Shown one piece after another: positions 8,522-16,931 of a DNA stretch of 64,000 nucleotides; the stretch's first letter is position 1; every line of letters starts with the position of its first letter. The stretch is taken from NCBI GenBank assembly GCA_020638195.1, contig JACKJC010000004.1, forward strand, positions 124,001-188,000, written 5' to 3'. Origin of the DNA: Methylobacteriaceae bacterium. Its GTDB lineage: Bacteria; Pseudomonadota; Alphaproteobacteria; Rhizobiales; Beijerinckiaceae. The notes beneath the pieces were generated by a model. It was given only the letters and a program-made list of their open reading frames with translations. It made no database searches and was not told the origin of the DNA. A program made the position numbers and the translations under genes.

Positions 8522-9340
8522 CTACGCGGGAAATCCCGCAAACACGCCGTTGATCTCCTTCGACGGCATGCCATTCGCCAGCGGCGCGAAGGAGCCGTTC
8601 AGCATCTCCCGCGCCGCCGCCACCGTCGCAGCCCAGCCGACGCGCGCGAGCGAACCGCCGACGCTGATTCGCCGCACGCCGAGATCGGAAAGTTCGGCGA
8701 GCGTCATCGTCGGGTCGATCGCCAGAACATTGAGCGGCTTGGGCGCCACCGCCCGCGCCATCGCCGCGATATCCTCCCGCTTGCGCACGCCCGGCGCATA
8801 GAGGCAATCGGCGCCAGCGTCCGCGAAGGCGACGAGGCTGTCGATGGCGCGCGTGGTTTCGTCGGGCTCGATCAGCAGGATTTCCGTGCGCGCGACCAGC
8901 AGGACATCAGCGAGGCTGTCGGCGATCGCGGCGCGCGCCGAGCGCAGCCGTTCGAGCGCCATCGCCGTGTCGTAGAGCCGCCCGCGCTCGATATCGCGGT
9001 CTTCGATGGAAAGCCCAGAGACCCCCGCCTCGATCGCGAGCTGCACGCTCTCGGCGACGCCCTCGGGCGTGGCTGCGAAACCGGATTCGAAATCCGCATT
9101 GACCGGCACATCGACGGCGGCGGAGAGCAGCGCGAGATGCGTGAGCGCGGCGGCGCGGCTGACGCGATAATCCGGCTGGCCCGCCGTCCAGGCGAAGCCC
9201 GCGCTCGTCGAGGCCAGCGCCTTGAAGCCGAGATGCTGCAGCATGCGCGCGCTGCCCGCGTCCCAGGGATTGGGAATCACGAAGCAGCCCTCTGCGTGCA
9301 GCGCGCGAAAGGCGGCGCGTTTTTCATGTGCTGTCGTCAT
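8522..9340 (-). CDS. Isocitrate lyase/PEP mutase superfamily enzyme
   Basis: A 272-residue single-domain member of the ICL/PEPM superfamily, whose members make or break C-C or P-C bonds next to a carboxylate with Mg2+. Visible: the N-terminal VIPNPWDAGSARM loop, NADFESGF (81-88) with the metal-linked Asp83 and Glu85, and SIEDRDI near 110 with the metal Glu. The lyase cysteine loop (KKCGH) of true isocitrate lyase is absent, so an oxaloacetate decarboxylase or 2-methylisocitrate-lyase-like role is more plausible. The start at 9340 is preferred because GGAGGAACGCCG precedes it; the frame opens 34 codons earlier inside a repeat element. Confidence 0.85.
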   Translation of the reverse strand: MTTAHEKRAAFRALHAEGCFVIPNPWDAGSARMLQHLGFKALASTSAGFAWTAGQPDYRVSRAAALTHLALLSAAVDVPVNADFESGFAATPEGVAESVQLAIEAGVSGLSIEDRDIERGRLYDTAMALERLRSARAAIADSLADVLLVARTEILLIEPDETTRAIDSLVAFADAGADCLYAPGVRKREDIAAMARAVAPKPLNVLAIDPTMTLAELSDLGVRRISVGGSLARVGWAATVAAAREMLNGSFAPLANGMPSKEINGVFAGFPA

Positions 9341-9394
9341 CGGCGTTCCTCCGATGCGCAAGATAACGCGTCCACCCCGCAAAGCGAGCAGTCG

Positions 9395-9440
9395 GGACCG
9401 CCGGCCTCCGGCCGGCAGCGAGCCTGAAGGCTCGCGGTCC
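9395..9440. repeat. Intergenic repeat, copy 1 (GGACCG...CGGTCC)
   Basis: GGACCGCCGGCCTCCGGCCGG is followed by GAGCCTGAAGGCTCGCGGTCC. The ends are mutually inverted and each half is a small hairpin. The second half recurs exactly at 19001-19021. The element lies between the tex stop and the ICL/PEP-mutase start. A fragment (GCCGGCCTCCGGCGGGC) also occurs near 7000. Confidence 0.6.
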
Positions 9441-9443
9441 AAA

Positions 9444-11759
9444 TCATCCTCGCCGCGTCTGTGCCTTGGCGAGCGCCGCCGCCAGCGCGCCGCCGGCTTC
9501 CGTCTTGCGTTCGGGCGTGCGCGAAAAACGCTCCTGGCCGCGCGTCATCTGGTCGCCGCGCCCCTGGCCGGGCTTGCGCGGCTCGGCGGCGTCGTCGAGC
9601 CGCATCGTCAGGCCGATACGCTTGCGCGGAACGTCGACGTCGAGAACCTTCACTTTCACGATGTCGCCAGGCTTGGCCACTTCGCGCGGATCTTTCACGA
9701 ACGTCCTGCTCATCGCAGAGACATGAACGAGCCCATCCTGATGCACGCCGACATCGACGAAGGCGCCGAAGGCCGCGACATTGGTGACGACTCCTTCGAG
9801 GATCATGCCGGGCCTGAGATCCGAAATCGTCTCCACGCCTTCCTTGAAATCGGCGGTCTTGAAGGCGGGGCGCGGATCGCGGCCGGGCTTTTCCAGTTCC
9901 TTGAAAATGTCGACCACCGTCGGCAGGCCGAAGGTCGCGTCGGTGAAATCGCCAGGCTTCAACGATGAGAGTATCTTGGCGTTGCCGATCAGCGCCGATA
10001 CGTCGGCGCCCGCCTTCTCGGCGATCCGCCGCACGACCGGATAGGCCTCCGGATGCACTCCGGAGCGGTCGAGCGGATCCTCGCCGCCATTGATGCGTAG
10101 AAAGCCAGCGGAGAGTTCGAAAGCGCGCGCGCCGAGGCGTGGCACTTTCTTCAAGGCCGCGCGATTGCGGAACGAACCCGCTTCGTTGCGATAGCTGACA
10201 ATGGATTCCGCAAGACTCTCGCCGACGCCCGAAACGCGCGCCAGAAGTTTGGCGGAAGCCGTATTCACGTCCACGCCCACCGCGTTCACGCAGTCTTCCA
10301 CGACCGCGTCGAGCGAGCGATTGAGCTTGTGTTCGGCGACATCGTGCTGGTACTGGCCGACGCCGATCGCCTTGGGTTCGACTTTCACGAGTTCGGCGAG
10401 CGGGTCCTGCAAGCGCCGGGCGATCGAGACCGCCCCGCGCAAGGTGACATCGAGCTCAGGCAATTCGGCCGCCGCATAGGCCGACGCAGAATAGACCGAC
10501 GCGCCGGCCTCCGACACGACGACCTTGGTCGCCTTGATCTGCGAATGCTTTTTCAGAAGATCGGCGACGAGCCGATCCGTCTCGCGCGACGCCGTGCCAT
10601 TGCCGATGGCGATGAGATCGACATTGTGGCGCGCGCACAGGGCGGCGAGCGCGGCAAGGCTCTCGTCCCAGCGCCGCTGCGGTTCGTGCGGATAGATGGC
10701 GGTTGTGGCCACCACCTTGCCGGTCGCGTCCACCACCGCCACCTTCACGCCGGTGCGAAAGCCGGGATCGAGCCCCATGGTCGCGCGCGCGCCGGCAGGA
10801 GCGGCCAGCAGGAGGTCGCGCAGATTGGCGCCGAACACGCGCACCGCCTCGTCTTCCGCATGCGTCCACAGACGCAGCCTGAGATCGACGGCCAATTGCA
10901 TTTCGATCTTGGTGCGCCACGCCCAACGCACGCAATCGACCAGCCATTTGTCGCCGGGCCGCCCGCGATCGGACACGCCGACGCGCGCGGCGATGGCGAG
11001 TTCATACGGGCCCGGAACGCGCGAGACTGGATCGGCGGTGGGGTCCGCCACCATGCGCAGGTCGAGAACCTCCTCGCGCTCGCCGCGCATGACCGCGAGA
11101 ATGCGGTGCGAAGGCAGTTTGGTCAGCGGCTCGGAAAAATCGAAATAATCGGAAAATTTCGCGCCGGCCTGCTCCTTGCCTTCGCGTACTTTCGTGGTGA
11201 GCGCCCCACGCTTCCAGAAATCCTCGCGCAACCGGCCGATCAGTTCGGCGTCTTCGGCGAAACGCTCGACCAGAATGGCGCGCGCGCCTTCCAGCGCTGC
11301 CTCCGGCGTCTCGATGGTTTCCGGCTTCAGATACGCGGAACCCTGTTCCTTCGGGTCGCGTTCAGGATGGGCGAGCAGCGCTTCGGCCAGCGGCTCCAGC
11401 CCGTTCTCGCGCGCGATCTGCGCCTTGGTGCGGCGCTTGGGCTTGTAGGGCAGATAGATGTCTTCCAGTCGCGCCTTCGAGTCGGCGGCGTTGATCTGCC
11501 CCTCCAGCGCGGCGTCGAGTTTGCCCTGGGACTTCACGCTCTCGAGGATCGCCGCGCGCCGCTCTTCCAGCTCGCGCAGGTAGCGCAGCCGCTCTTCCAG
11601 TGTGCGCAATTGCGTGTCGTCGAGCGCGCCAGTCGCCTCCTTGCGGTAGCGCGCGATGAAGGGAACGGTGGCGCCGCCGTCCAGCAGGTCGACGGCGGCC
11701 CCGATCTGGGCGACGGCGACGTTCAGTTCTTCGGCGATGCGCTGGTTGATCGACTTCAT
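9444..11759 (-). CDS. tex: Tex-family RNA-binding transcription accessory protein
   Basis: This 771-residue protein matches Tex (Spt6-like) in length and order: a helical N-terminal part with DGGATVPFIARYRKEATGALDD (about 27-48), a YqgF/RNase-H-like domain with MGLDPGFRTGVKVAVVD, helix-hairpin-helix repeats (VNTASAKLLARVSGVG, YRNEAGSFRNRAAL), and a C-terminal S1 RNA-binding domain (RPGMILEGVVTNVAAFGAF). Tex binds nucleic acid and RNA polymerase and affects transcription and stress fitness. The tail (after about residue 725) is basic and low-complexity. It is transcribed alone and divergently from the FtsK-like gene. Confidence 0.95.
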   Translation of the reverse strand: MKSINQRIAEELNVAVAQIGAAVDLLDGGATVPFIARYRKEATGALDDTQLRTLEERLRYLRELEERRAAILESVKSQGKLDAALEGQINAADSKARLEDIYLPYKPKRRTKAQIARENGLEPLAEALLAHPERDPKEQGSAYLKPETIETPEAALEGARAILVERFAEDAELIGRLREDFWKRGALTTKVREGKEQAGAKFSDYFDFSEPLTKLPSHRILAVMRGEREEVLDLRMVADPTADPVSRVPGPYELAIAARVGVSDRGRPGDKWLVDCVRWAWRTKIEMQLAVDLRLRLWTHAEDEAVRVFGANLRDLLLAAPAGARATMGLDPGFRTGVKVAVVDATGKVVATTAIYPHEPQRRWDESLAALAALCARHNVDLIAIGNGTASRETDRLVADLLKKHSQIKATKVVVSEAGASVYSASAYAAAELPELDVTLRGAVSIARRLQDPLAELVKVEPKAIGVGQYQHDVAEHKLNRSLDAVVEDCVNAVGVDVNTASAKLLARVSGVGESLAESIVSYRNEAGSFRNRAALKKVPRLGARAFELSAGFLRINGGEDPLDRSGVHPEAYPVVRRIAEKAGADVSALIGNAKILSSLKPGDFTDATFGLPTVVDIFKELEKPGRDPRPAFKTADFKEGVETISDLRPGMILEGVVTNVAAFGAFVDVGVHQDGLVHVSAMSRTFVKDPREVAKPGDIVKVKVLDVDVPRKRIGLTMRLDDAAEPRKPGQGRGDQMTRGQERFSRTPERKTEAGGALAAALAKAQTRRG

Positions 11760-11928
11760 TCTGACCGACTCAATAAGCCACGGGAGCCATTGTGGTAGGC
11801 GCCCCGCGCCAAGGGGTCAAAGGCGCCTGTGGACGAATCCGGGACCACGGAAAGGCCGCGAAATAACCACGCCTTAACCGCGCCGGGTTAACCCTAACGG
11901 CGGTATTGCGTTTGCCCGGAACCTTCTC

Positions 11929-14673
11929 ATGACTTTCGACGCCTGGATCGCCAAGATGCTCGACGCTCTCAAGGACGAGAGCGGCGGCAAGCCGGAGACC
12001 CGGCGGAAAAAGCAGCGCAACACCAATCCGGTCATGATCCGCGAGGTCGGCGCCGACGGGCGTCCGCCCCGCCCGCCGCTCAAATTCGTAGAGCCGCCGC
12101 GAATGGCGCCCGCGGCGCATCCCGCGCCAGCCGTGCCCCATACCTATGTTCCACAGCCGCTCGCCGCCATGGATGCGCCGCTGGACGACGCCATCGTTCA
12201 GGCGGTCAAGGCCTCCGCACGGGCCGCCAAGACGATCGAAAAATGCGGGCGCGTTTCGCCGCGTCCGGGACTGACCGCCAAGAGCCCGACCGGCGAGGTG
12301 CGTTTCGCGCGTTCGTCCGAAGCCGAGCTTGCCCGCCGCAAGGAAGAATTGCGGAAACTCGAGGCCGAGCGCCGGGCGCAGGAGGAGGTCGACGCCGCCG
12401 CCCGCGTGGAGCGTCAGAGCCGCAAGCCCGGCTGGGTGCGCTTTACCCGCACGCCCGACCGCAAGCCCGAAGCGCCGGCCGAGGCCGCCGCGGCGGCGCC
12501 GACCGAGATCGTCGCCATTCTACCGCCGGAAGCGCCGCTGCACGCGGTTTCGCAGGCGGCCGACCCATTCGCCCCACAGGGCCCGGCGACGCTCGCCACG
12601 GCGCCCTCCCTCGAGCCGCTCGCCGCGCCATCGATCGATATCCACGAACCGCTCGGGTTCTCCGAGGCGACGCCACGCCCGCTGGTCGAGATTCTCATTC
12701 CCCGCTCGCCGGAAATGGCGCGCACCGAATTCTTTCTGGGCGACGCCGCGCAGCGCGTGGTGATCGAGGAATTCGACGCGCCGGACCTGCGCCGCGCGCC
12801 GCCCATGCCGCGCATCCATCCGCGCGAGACGCCGGAGCCGCGCAACGAATTGCAGCGGCTGGCGGCCTTGCTGGTGTTCGGCGCCTCGAACGACATCGAC
12901 GACGACGAGGTTGTGCGCGCAACCCGTCTGCGCGAGGTTCCAAAGGCGCCGGCGCCGCAGGCTCGCGAGGAAAAGCGCCGCGTGCGCGTGAAGGCCGGAA
13001 CCCAGACCGCGCCTGTCTCCAAGCCCGTCATTGCGAGCGAAGCGAAGCAATCCAGTGGTCGCGACACGGGTCTGGAACGCCCCGCCGCTGACGCTCCACG
13101 CAATGACGGTCGCGTCATCAGGTCAAAGGCGAAGCAATCCACCGACTCCTACGACCATCCATCCCTCGATCTCCTGCGCGAACACGAGGAAAGCGACTTC
13201 GCCAACATGTCGCCCGAAATCCTCGACGAGAACGCTCGCGAACTCGAAGGCGTGCTGGACGATTTCGGTGTGAAGGGCGAGATCGTGAACGTGCGGCCGG
13301 GGCCGGTGGTGACCTTGTACGAGCTCGAGCCCGCGCCGGGCGTCAAGTCGAGCCGCGTCATCGGCCTCGCCGACGATATCGCGCGCTCCATGTCGGCGAT
13401 CTCCGCCCGCGTCGCCGTCGTGCAGGGCCGCAACGCCATCGGCGTCGAACTGCCCAACCAGGACCGCGAGACCGTCTACCTGCGCGAACTCCTCGCCTCC
13501 GCCGATTTCGAGGCATCCAAGCATCGCTTGGCGATAGCGCTCGGCAAGACCATCGGCGGCGAGCCCGTCATCGTCGATCTCGCCCGCATGCCCCATCTGC
13601 TGGTCGCCGGCACCACCGGCTCCGGCAAGTCGGTGGCCATCAACACCATGATCCTGTCCCTGCTCTATCGCCTCAAGCCCGAGCAGTGCCGCCTCATCAT
13701 GGTCGATCCCAAAATGCTCGAACTCTCCGTCTACGACGGCATTCCCCATCTGCTGACCCCCGTCGTCACCGACCCCAAGAAGGCGGTCGTCGCGCTCAAA
13801 TGGGCGGTCCGCGAGATGGAGGATCGCTACAAGAAAATGTCGAAGCTCGGCGTGCGCAACATCGACGGCTTCAACGCACGCCTGGCGGAAGCAGCGCAAA
13901 AAGGCGAGACCATCACCCGCACCGTCCAGACCGGCTTCGATCGCGCCACCGGCGAAGCGATCTACGAGCAGGAGGATTTTGTCCTCGAGCCCCTGCCCTA
14001 CATCGTCGTCGTCGTCGACGAGATGGCCGACCTGATGATGGTCGCCGGCAAGGACATCGAGGGCGCGATCCAGCGCCTCGCCCAGATGGCGCGCGCCGCC
14101 GGCATTCACCTCATCATGGCGACGCAACGTCCCTCGGTCGACGTCATCACCGGCACGATCAAGGCGAACTTCCCGACCCGCATTTCCTTCCAGGTCACGT
14201 CCAAGATCGACAGCCGCACCATCCTCGGAGAGCAAGGCGCCGAACAGCTGCTCGGCCAGGGCGACATGCTCTACATGGCCGGCGGCGGCCGCATATCTCG
14301 CGTGCACGGGCCCTTCGTGTCCGATCACGAGGTGGAAAAGGTCGTGGCGCATCTCAAGATGCAGGGCGCGCCCGACTATCTCGACGCGATCACCGCCGAG
14401 GACGAGGACGAGGACGGCGGCGAGGGGCCGGCCGCCTCGGGCGACTTCGCCGACGAGAGCGCCGATCTCTACGATCGCGCCGTCAACATCGTGCTGCGCG
14501 ACCGCAAGTGCTCGGTCTCCTACATCCAGCGCCGCCTCTCCGTCGGCTACAACAAGGCCGCCTCGCTCGTCGAGCGCATGGAAAAGGAAGGCCTCGTCGG
14601 ACAGGCCAATCACGCCGGCAAACGCGAGATTCTCGTCGGAAACGGCGTCGATCGAGGCGCGTTCGACGACTGA
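11929..14673 (+). CDS. ftsK: FtsK/SpoIIIE-type DNA translocase lacking the membrane domain
   Basis: A 914-residue motor protein. The C-terminal half is a complete FtsK motor: the alpha/beta region (FGVKGEIVNVRPGPVVTLYE), Walker A AGTTGSGKS (about 560-568), Walker B VVVVDEMADL (about 692), RISFQVTSKIDSRTILG, and a winged-helix gamma domain (DRKCSVSYIQRRL...YNKAASLVERME) that reads polar KOPS-like sequence. The N-terminal 400 residues are Pro/Ala/Arg-rich and contain no hydrophobic transmembrane segment, unlike canonical FtsK with four. It is therefore either a soluble paralogue or a divergent form anchored otherwise. Residues about 367-404 derive from an inserted palindromic repeat (separate entry). 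Confidence 0.9.
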   Translation: MTFDAWIAKMLDALKDESGGKPETRRKKQRNTNPVMIREVGADGRPPRPPLKFVEPPRMAPAAHPAPAVPHTYVPQPLAAMDAPLDDAIVQAVKASARAAKTIEKCGRVSPRPGLTAKSPTGEVRFARSSEAELARRKEELRKLEAERRAQEEVDAAARVERQSRKPGWVRFTRTPDRKPEAPAEAAAAAPTEIVAILPPEAPLHAVSQAADPFAPQGPATLATAPSLEPLAAPSIDIHEPLGFSEATPRPLVEILIPRSPEMARTEFFLGDAAQRVVIEEFDAPDLRRAPPMPRIHPRETPEPRNELQRLAALLVFGASNDIDDDEVVRATRLREVPKAPAPQAREEKRRVRVKAGTQTAPVSKPVIASEAKQSSGRDTGLERPAADAPRNDGRVIRSKAKQSTDSYDHPSLDLLREHEESDFANMSPEILDENARELEGVLDDFGVKGEIVNVRPGPVVTLYELEPAPGVKSSRVIGLADDIARSMSAISARVAVVQGRNAIGVELPNQDRETVYLRELLASADFEASKHRLAIALGKTIGGEPVIVDLARMPHLLVAGTTGSGKSVAINTMILSLLYRLKPEQCRLIMVDPKMLELSVYDGIPHLLTPVVTDPKKAVVALKWAVREMEDRYKKMSKLGVRNIDGFNARLAEAAQKGETITRTVQTGFDRATGEAIYEQEDFVLEPLPYIVVVVDEMADLMMVAGKDIEGAIQRLAQMARAAGIHLIMATQRPSVDVITGTIKANFPTRISFQVTSKIDSRTILGEQGAEQLLGQGDMLYMAGGGRISRVHGPFVSDHEVEKVVAHLKMQGAPDYLDAITAEDEDEDGGEGPAASGDFADESADLYDRAVNIVLRDRKCSVSYIQRRLSVGYNKAASLVERMEKEGLVGQANHAGKREILVGNGVDRGAFDD
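13025..13141 (+). repeat. Palindromic repeat element inserted in frame within the ftsK linker
   Basis: CCGTCATTGCG (13025-13035) and its exact inverted copy CGCAATGACGG (13099-13109) bound an element whose left arm reads GAGCGAAGCGAAGCAATCC. This is the widespread proteobacterial 'SEAKQS/HCERSEAIQ' intergenic repeat. A second, degenerate 28-base copy of the left arm follows at 13113-13140 (CGTCAT...GCGAAGCAATCC). The two arms encode VIASEAKQS and VIRSKAKQS in the ftsK frame. The host frame is kept open throughout. Confidence 0.85.
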
Positions 14674-14756
14674 TCCCGGACCTTCGCCGCCACGGTCGGG
14701 CTTGACCCGGCCCTCCAAACGAAACGAATGGGCAAAGACCAGATGATTTGCGCGCT

Positions 14757-14782
14757 GCTCGTCGCGGATACCCGCGACGAGC
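14757..14782. terminator. Hairpin between convergent ftsK and membrane-protein genes
   Basis: A perfect 11-bp stem (GCTCGTCGCGG at 14757-14767 with CCGCGACGAGC at 14772-14782) and a 4-base loop lie between the two converging genes. There is no T-run on either side, so a Rho-independent role is only suggested by its place. Confidence 0.4.
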
Positions 14783-14813
14783 ACGGGCATGAAAAACGTG
14801 CGAGATGCGCGGG

Positions 14814-15140
14814 CTACTTTCCGTTCTTCTGCGCCGCAGCCGAAGCAAAAGACTTGTAGGCGTATGCCTGCAATCCAACCCCGCCGACCAGCAGCCCGAC
14901 GAAGGCGATGATGAGCGTGCGCCGCATATCCTGCATGAAAAAGGCGATGCCACCGGCAACGCCCGCAAGTGCAGCCGCCGCGACTCCAGAAAGCATGATC
15001 GTCAGCAGCGTCGCGTGACGATCGGCGGCCACGGCGCCGGAATCGTTCGCCATCAACCCGCCCATCACAGCCATGACCGTCCAGACCGCGGACGCGGCGA
15101 GCCAGCCGATCACAAACACGATGCCGCCGACGATCGCCAT
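14814..15140 (-). CDS. Small hypothetical membrane protein
   Basis: A 108-residue protein with three clear hydrophobic segments, at about residues 4-28, 47-68 and 74-92, and a short basic C-terminus ending AAQKNGK. I do not recognise a family. It lies between the ftsK terminus and the rhodanese operon, 59 bp downstream of the rhodanese stop on the same strand, so it may be the last gene of that operon. Confidence 0.65.
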   Translation of the reverse strand: MAIVGGIVFVIGWLAASAVWTVMAVMGGLMANDSGAVAADRHATLLTIMLSGVAAAALAGVAGGIAFFMQDMRRTLIIAFVGLLVGGVGLQAYAYKSFASAAAQKNGK

Positions 15141-15199
15141 TCAAGACCTCCCCGCGCGATCTCGCGCGGGCCGAGCTTACGTTGCGGGACCGCGTCGCG

Positions 15200-15550
15200 T
15201 CACGCCCTGAGCGGGCCGCCGAGCGTCCGCCACATCGAGACGCCGCCCTGGAAATGGACGACATTCTCGAAGCCCGCCTGCTTGAGATGCCGCAGCGCGC
15301 TGCCCGAGCGCGCGCCCGACAGGCAGATCAGCACGATCTTGCGGTCGCGCGGCAGATGCGAGGGGTCGAAGCGCGACAGCGGCAGGTTCCTGGAGCCCGG
15401 CACATGGCCGCCGCGATACTCGCGCTGCTCGCGCACATCGATCAGCTCGACCGCGCCAGCGTCCAGCTCCTTGCGCAGATCGTCGAAGCCGATGATGTGC
15501 GACGGGCCGGAATCGTGGGTGCGGCCGAAGAGTTTCGAGAAGAACGACAT
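15200..15550 (-). CDS. Single-domain rhodanese-like sulfurtransferase
   Basis: A 116-residue single rhodanese domain. The catalytic loop CLSGARS with Cys76 and the preceding strand KIVLI are intact, as are ELIDVREQREYRGGHVPGS (about 35-53) and the C-terminal FQGGVSMW. Such proteins carry persulfide sulfur on the cysteine and take part in sulfide or thiosulfate handling or sulfur transfer. The start giving MSFFSKLFGR is chosen because homologues begin there; the frame is open further but that part overlaps the upstream gene. It follows an AhpD-like gene by 8 bp, so the two are co-transcribed. Confidence 0.88.
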   Translation of the reverse strand: MSFFSKLFGRTHDSGPSHIIGFDDLRKELDAGAVELIDVREQREYRGGHVPGSRNLPLSRFDPSHLPRDRKIVLICLSGARSGSALRHLKQAGFENVVHFQGGVSMWRTLGGPLRA

Positions 15551-15558
15551 GTCGCTTC

Positions 15559-15912
15559 CTATTCGGCTGCCGGCGCGGTGAACTGCGTGTAGGCGTCGAG
15601 CGCGTGGCTGGCGTACATGGCCGACGGGCCCGCGCCCATGTAGATCGCCATGCCCAGCGTCTCCATGACCTCGTCGCGGGTCGCGCCCTGCTGCACAGCG
15701 GCCTTCACGTGAAAGGCGATGCAATCGTCGCAGCGCACCGCGACGGAGATGGCGAGCGCGATGAGCTCCTTCGTCTTGGTGTCGAGAGCCTTGGGCGTCA
15801 GCGCCGACTGCGCGATGGCCGCGAAGGCCTTCATCACCTCGGGCGCGCCGCCGCGCAGGTTCTTCAGGTCGCCCGACAGCTTCTTCGTGGTTTCAGGCCA
15901 GTTGTCGATCAT
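15559..15912 (-). CDS. Carboxymuconolactone decarboxylase/AhpD-family protein
   Basis: A 117-residue all-helical protein of PF02627. The CxxC-x3-H motif CDDCIAFH (Cys61, Cys64, His68) is the AhpD-type redox centre, so a peroxidase or thiol-disulfide role fits better than true carboxymuconolactone decarboxylation, which does not need it. The N-terminal PEVMKAFAAIAQSAL and C-terminal MAIYMGAGPSAMYASHALDAY are typical of the small DUF-like members. It stands between a secreted helical protein and a rhodanese in one operon, suggesting thiol or sulfur stress. Confidence 0.88.
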   Translation of the reverse strand: MIDNWPETTKKLSGDLKNLRGGAPEVMKAFAAIAQSALTPKALDTKTKELIALAISVAVRCDDCIAFHVKAAVQQGATRDEVMETLGMAIYMGAGPSAMYASHALDAYTQFTAPAAE

Positions 15913-15942
15913 CGGTTCATCCTTCTCGATGGAATATTTCGC

Positions 15943-16689
15943 TCAGCCGAACTTCAGGAACAGCATGGCGTAGGGCTTCTTGAGGCCCTGCAGGGCGCGT
16001 TTGACGGCCGTGGCGTCGCCGCTCGACGATGCGTCCTGCAACATCTTGACGGAGGCTTTCGTCGCCAGGATGAGCTGACCGAATTCCTCGGAGTTCCTGG
16101 CTTCTGGCGGCGGAGCGGCGGCGATGCGGTCGGCGAGATAGGCGAGCACGGCGGCTTCGCCGCGAATCTCGCCAATGACCGCCGGCGTGAGATCGCTCTT
16201 GGCGTGCTCGAGCGTCTTTTCCATCTCCTCATGGAAATCGTTCATGCGATCCGAGGAGGTCACGACATTGTTGCGAACGCGCAGCGCGCCGAGCTGATCT
16301 CGAATTTTTTCGAGTGTGAGATGCGCGACGCCGAGTTCGCCGGCGGCGATCTGCTTGTTGGCGGTCGCGATCTCATTGGCGGCGGCGGTCAATGTCGGCG
16401 CGAATTGCGCATCGTCGGCATATTGCGGCGGAGCCGATTTCGCCCACTTCGCTTCGAGCTTCTTCCAGCCTTCGGCCAATGCGTTGGTGGCGCGCGCGGA
16501 TTCTTCCGCCTTGTTCTGGTTGGTGGCGAACAGCGCATTGCGATAGACAGCGTAGACGCCGCGCAGATCGCTCTCGAATTCCGAGAAGGGCCCGGCCTGC
16601 GCGCCCGTCGCCGCCAGCAAGGCCATAAGCGCGACAGTCGCGCCCAGACGCTTGCCCGCCTTCGAAATCGACGTCATGTTGCTCGCCAT
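15943..16689 (-). CDS. Exported alpha-helical protein of unknown function
   Basis: A 248-residue protein with a signal peptide (hydrophobic core GATVALMALLAATGAQA, cleavage before GPFSEF). The mature part is predicted mainly helical and rich in Ala, Glu and Lys, with the repeated pattern of a four-helix bundle (HEEMEKTLEHAKSDL and others). It has no cysteine in the mature chain. I cannot name a family. ATG 16689 is preceded by GGAG; ATG 16677 is an alternative. It is the first gene of the operon with the AhpD-like and rhodanese genes and is preceded by an A/T-rich region with palindromes. Confidence 0.75.
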   Translation of the reverse strand: MASNMTSISKAGKRLGATVALMALLAATGAQAGPFSEFESDLRGVYAVYRNALFATNQNKAEESARATNALAEGWKKLEAKWAKSAPPQYADDAQFAPTLTAAANEIATANKQIAAGELGVAHLTLEKIRDQLGALRVRNNVVTSSDRMNDFHEEMEKTLEHAKSDLTPAVIGEIRGEAAVLAYLADRIAAAPPPEARNSEEFGQLILATKASVKMLQDASSSGDATAVKRALQGLKKPYAMLFLKFG

Positions 16690-16756
16690 ATTGTTATCTC
16701 CGCGATGAGCGCTTCCGCACAGCCGGAACGGCTGCTCTCGCTCTCGAATGCATCTT

Positions 16757-16776
16757 ATATACGTATATTCGAATAT
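16757..16776. promoter_or_regulatory. Overlapping A/T-rich palindromes upstream of the rhodanese operon
   Basis: ATATACGTATAT (16757-16768) and ATATTCGAATAT (16765-16776) are perfect 12-bp palindromes sharing four bases, about 70 bp before the first gene, in a strikingly A/T-rich patch of an otherwise G/C-rich region. This is the layout expected for a dimeric regulator. ArsR-type sulfur sensors (BigR/SqrR class) use A/T-rich operators of this kind, but no such gene is present here. Confidence 0.4.
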
Positions 16777-16931
16777 TTCAATATCCAAATTGCGCCCCAG
16801 CATGGGTCCGACGCGATAAATGTCGCTTCACTCTGCTCCTATTGGCAAATTGAATAGGCGCCGGGTCAAACGAATTAGACGCGCGCGACGCGAGCGACCT
16901 AGAAAACAGGCCTCAACAAGGGGACGGAACG

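Noticed and set aside
8522..9340. Possible isocitrate lyase
   Set aside because: The protein is only 272 residues and lacks the KKCGH lyase loop, so only the superfamily is named.
11874..11891. Two TTAA half-sites before the ftsK-like gene, resembling a CtrA cell-cycle box
   Set aside because: The spacing is 10 bases, whereas CtrA sites need TTAA-N7-TTAA; the match is not good enough.
13123..15264. A 713-codon open frame on the minus strand across the ftsK 3' half and beyond
   Set aside because: It is antisense to a gene with complete motor motifs. Long antisense frames are common in G/C-rich genomes, and its translation is Arg/Asp/Gly-biased without domains.
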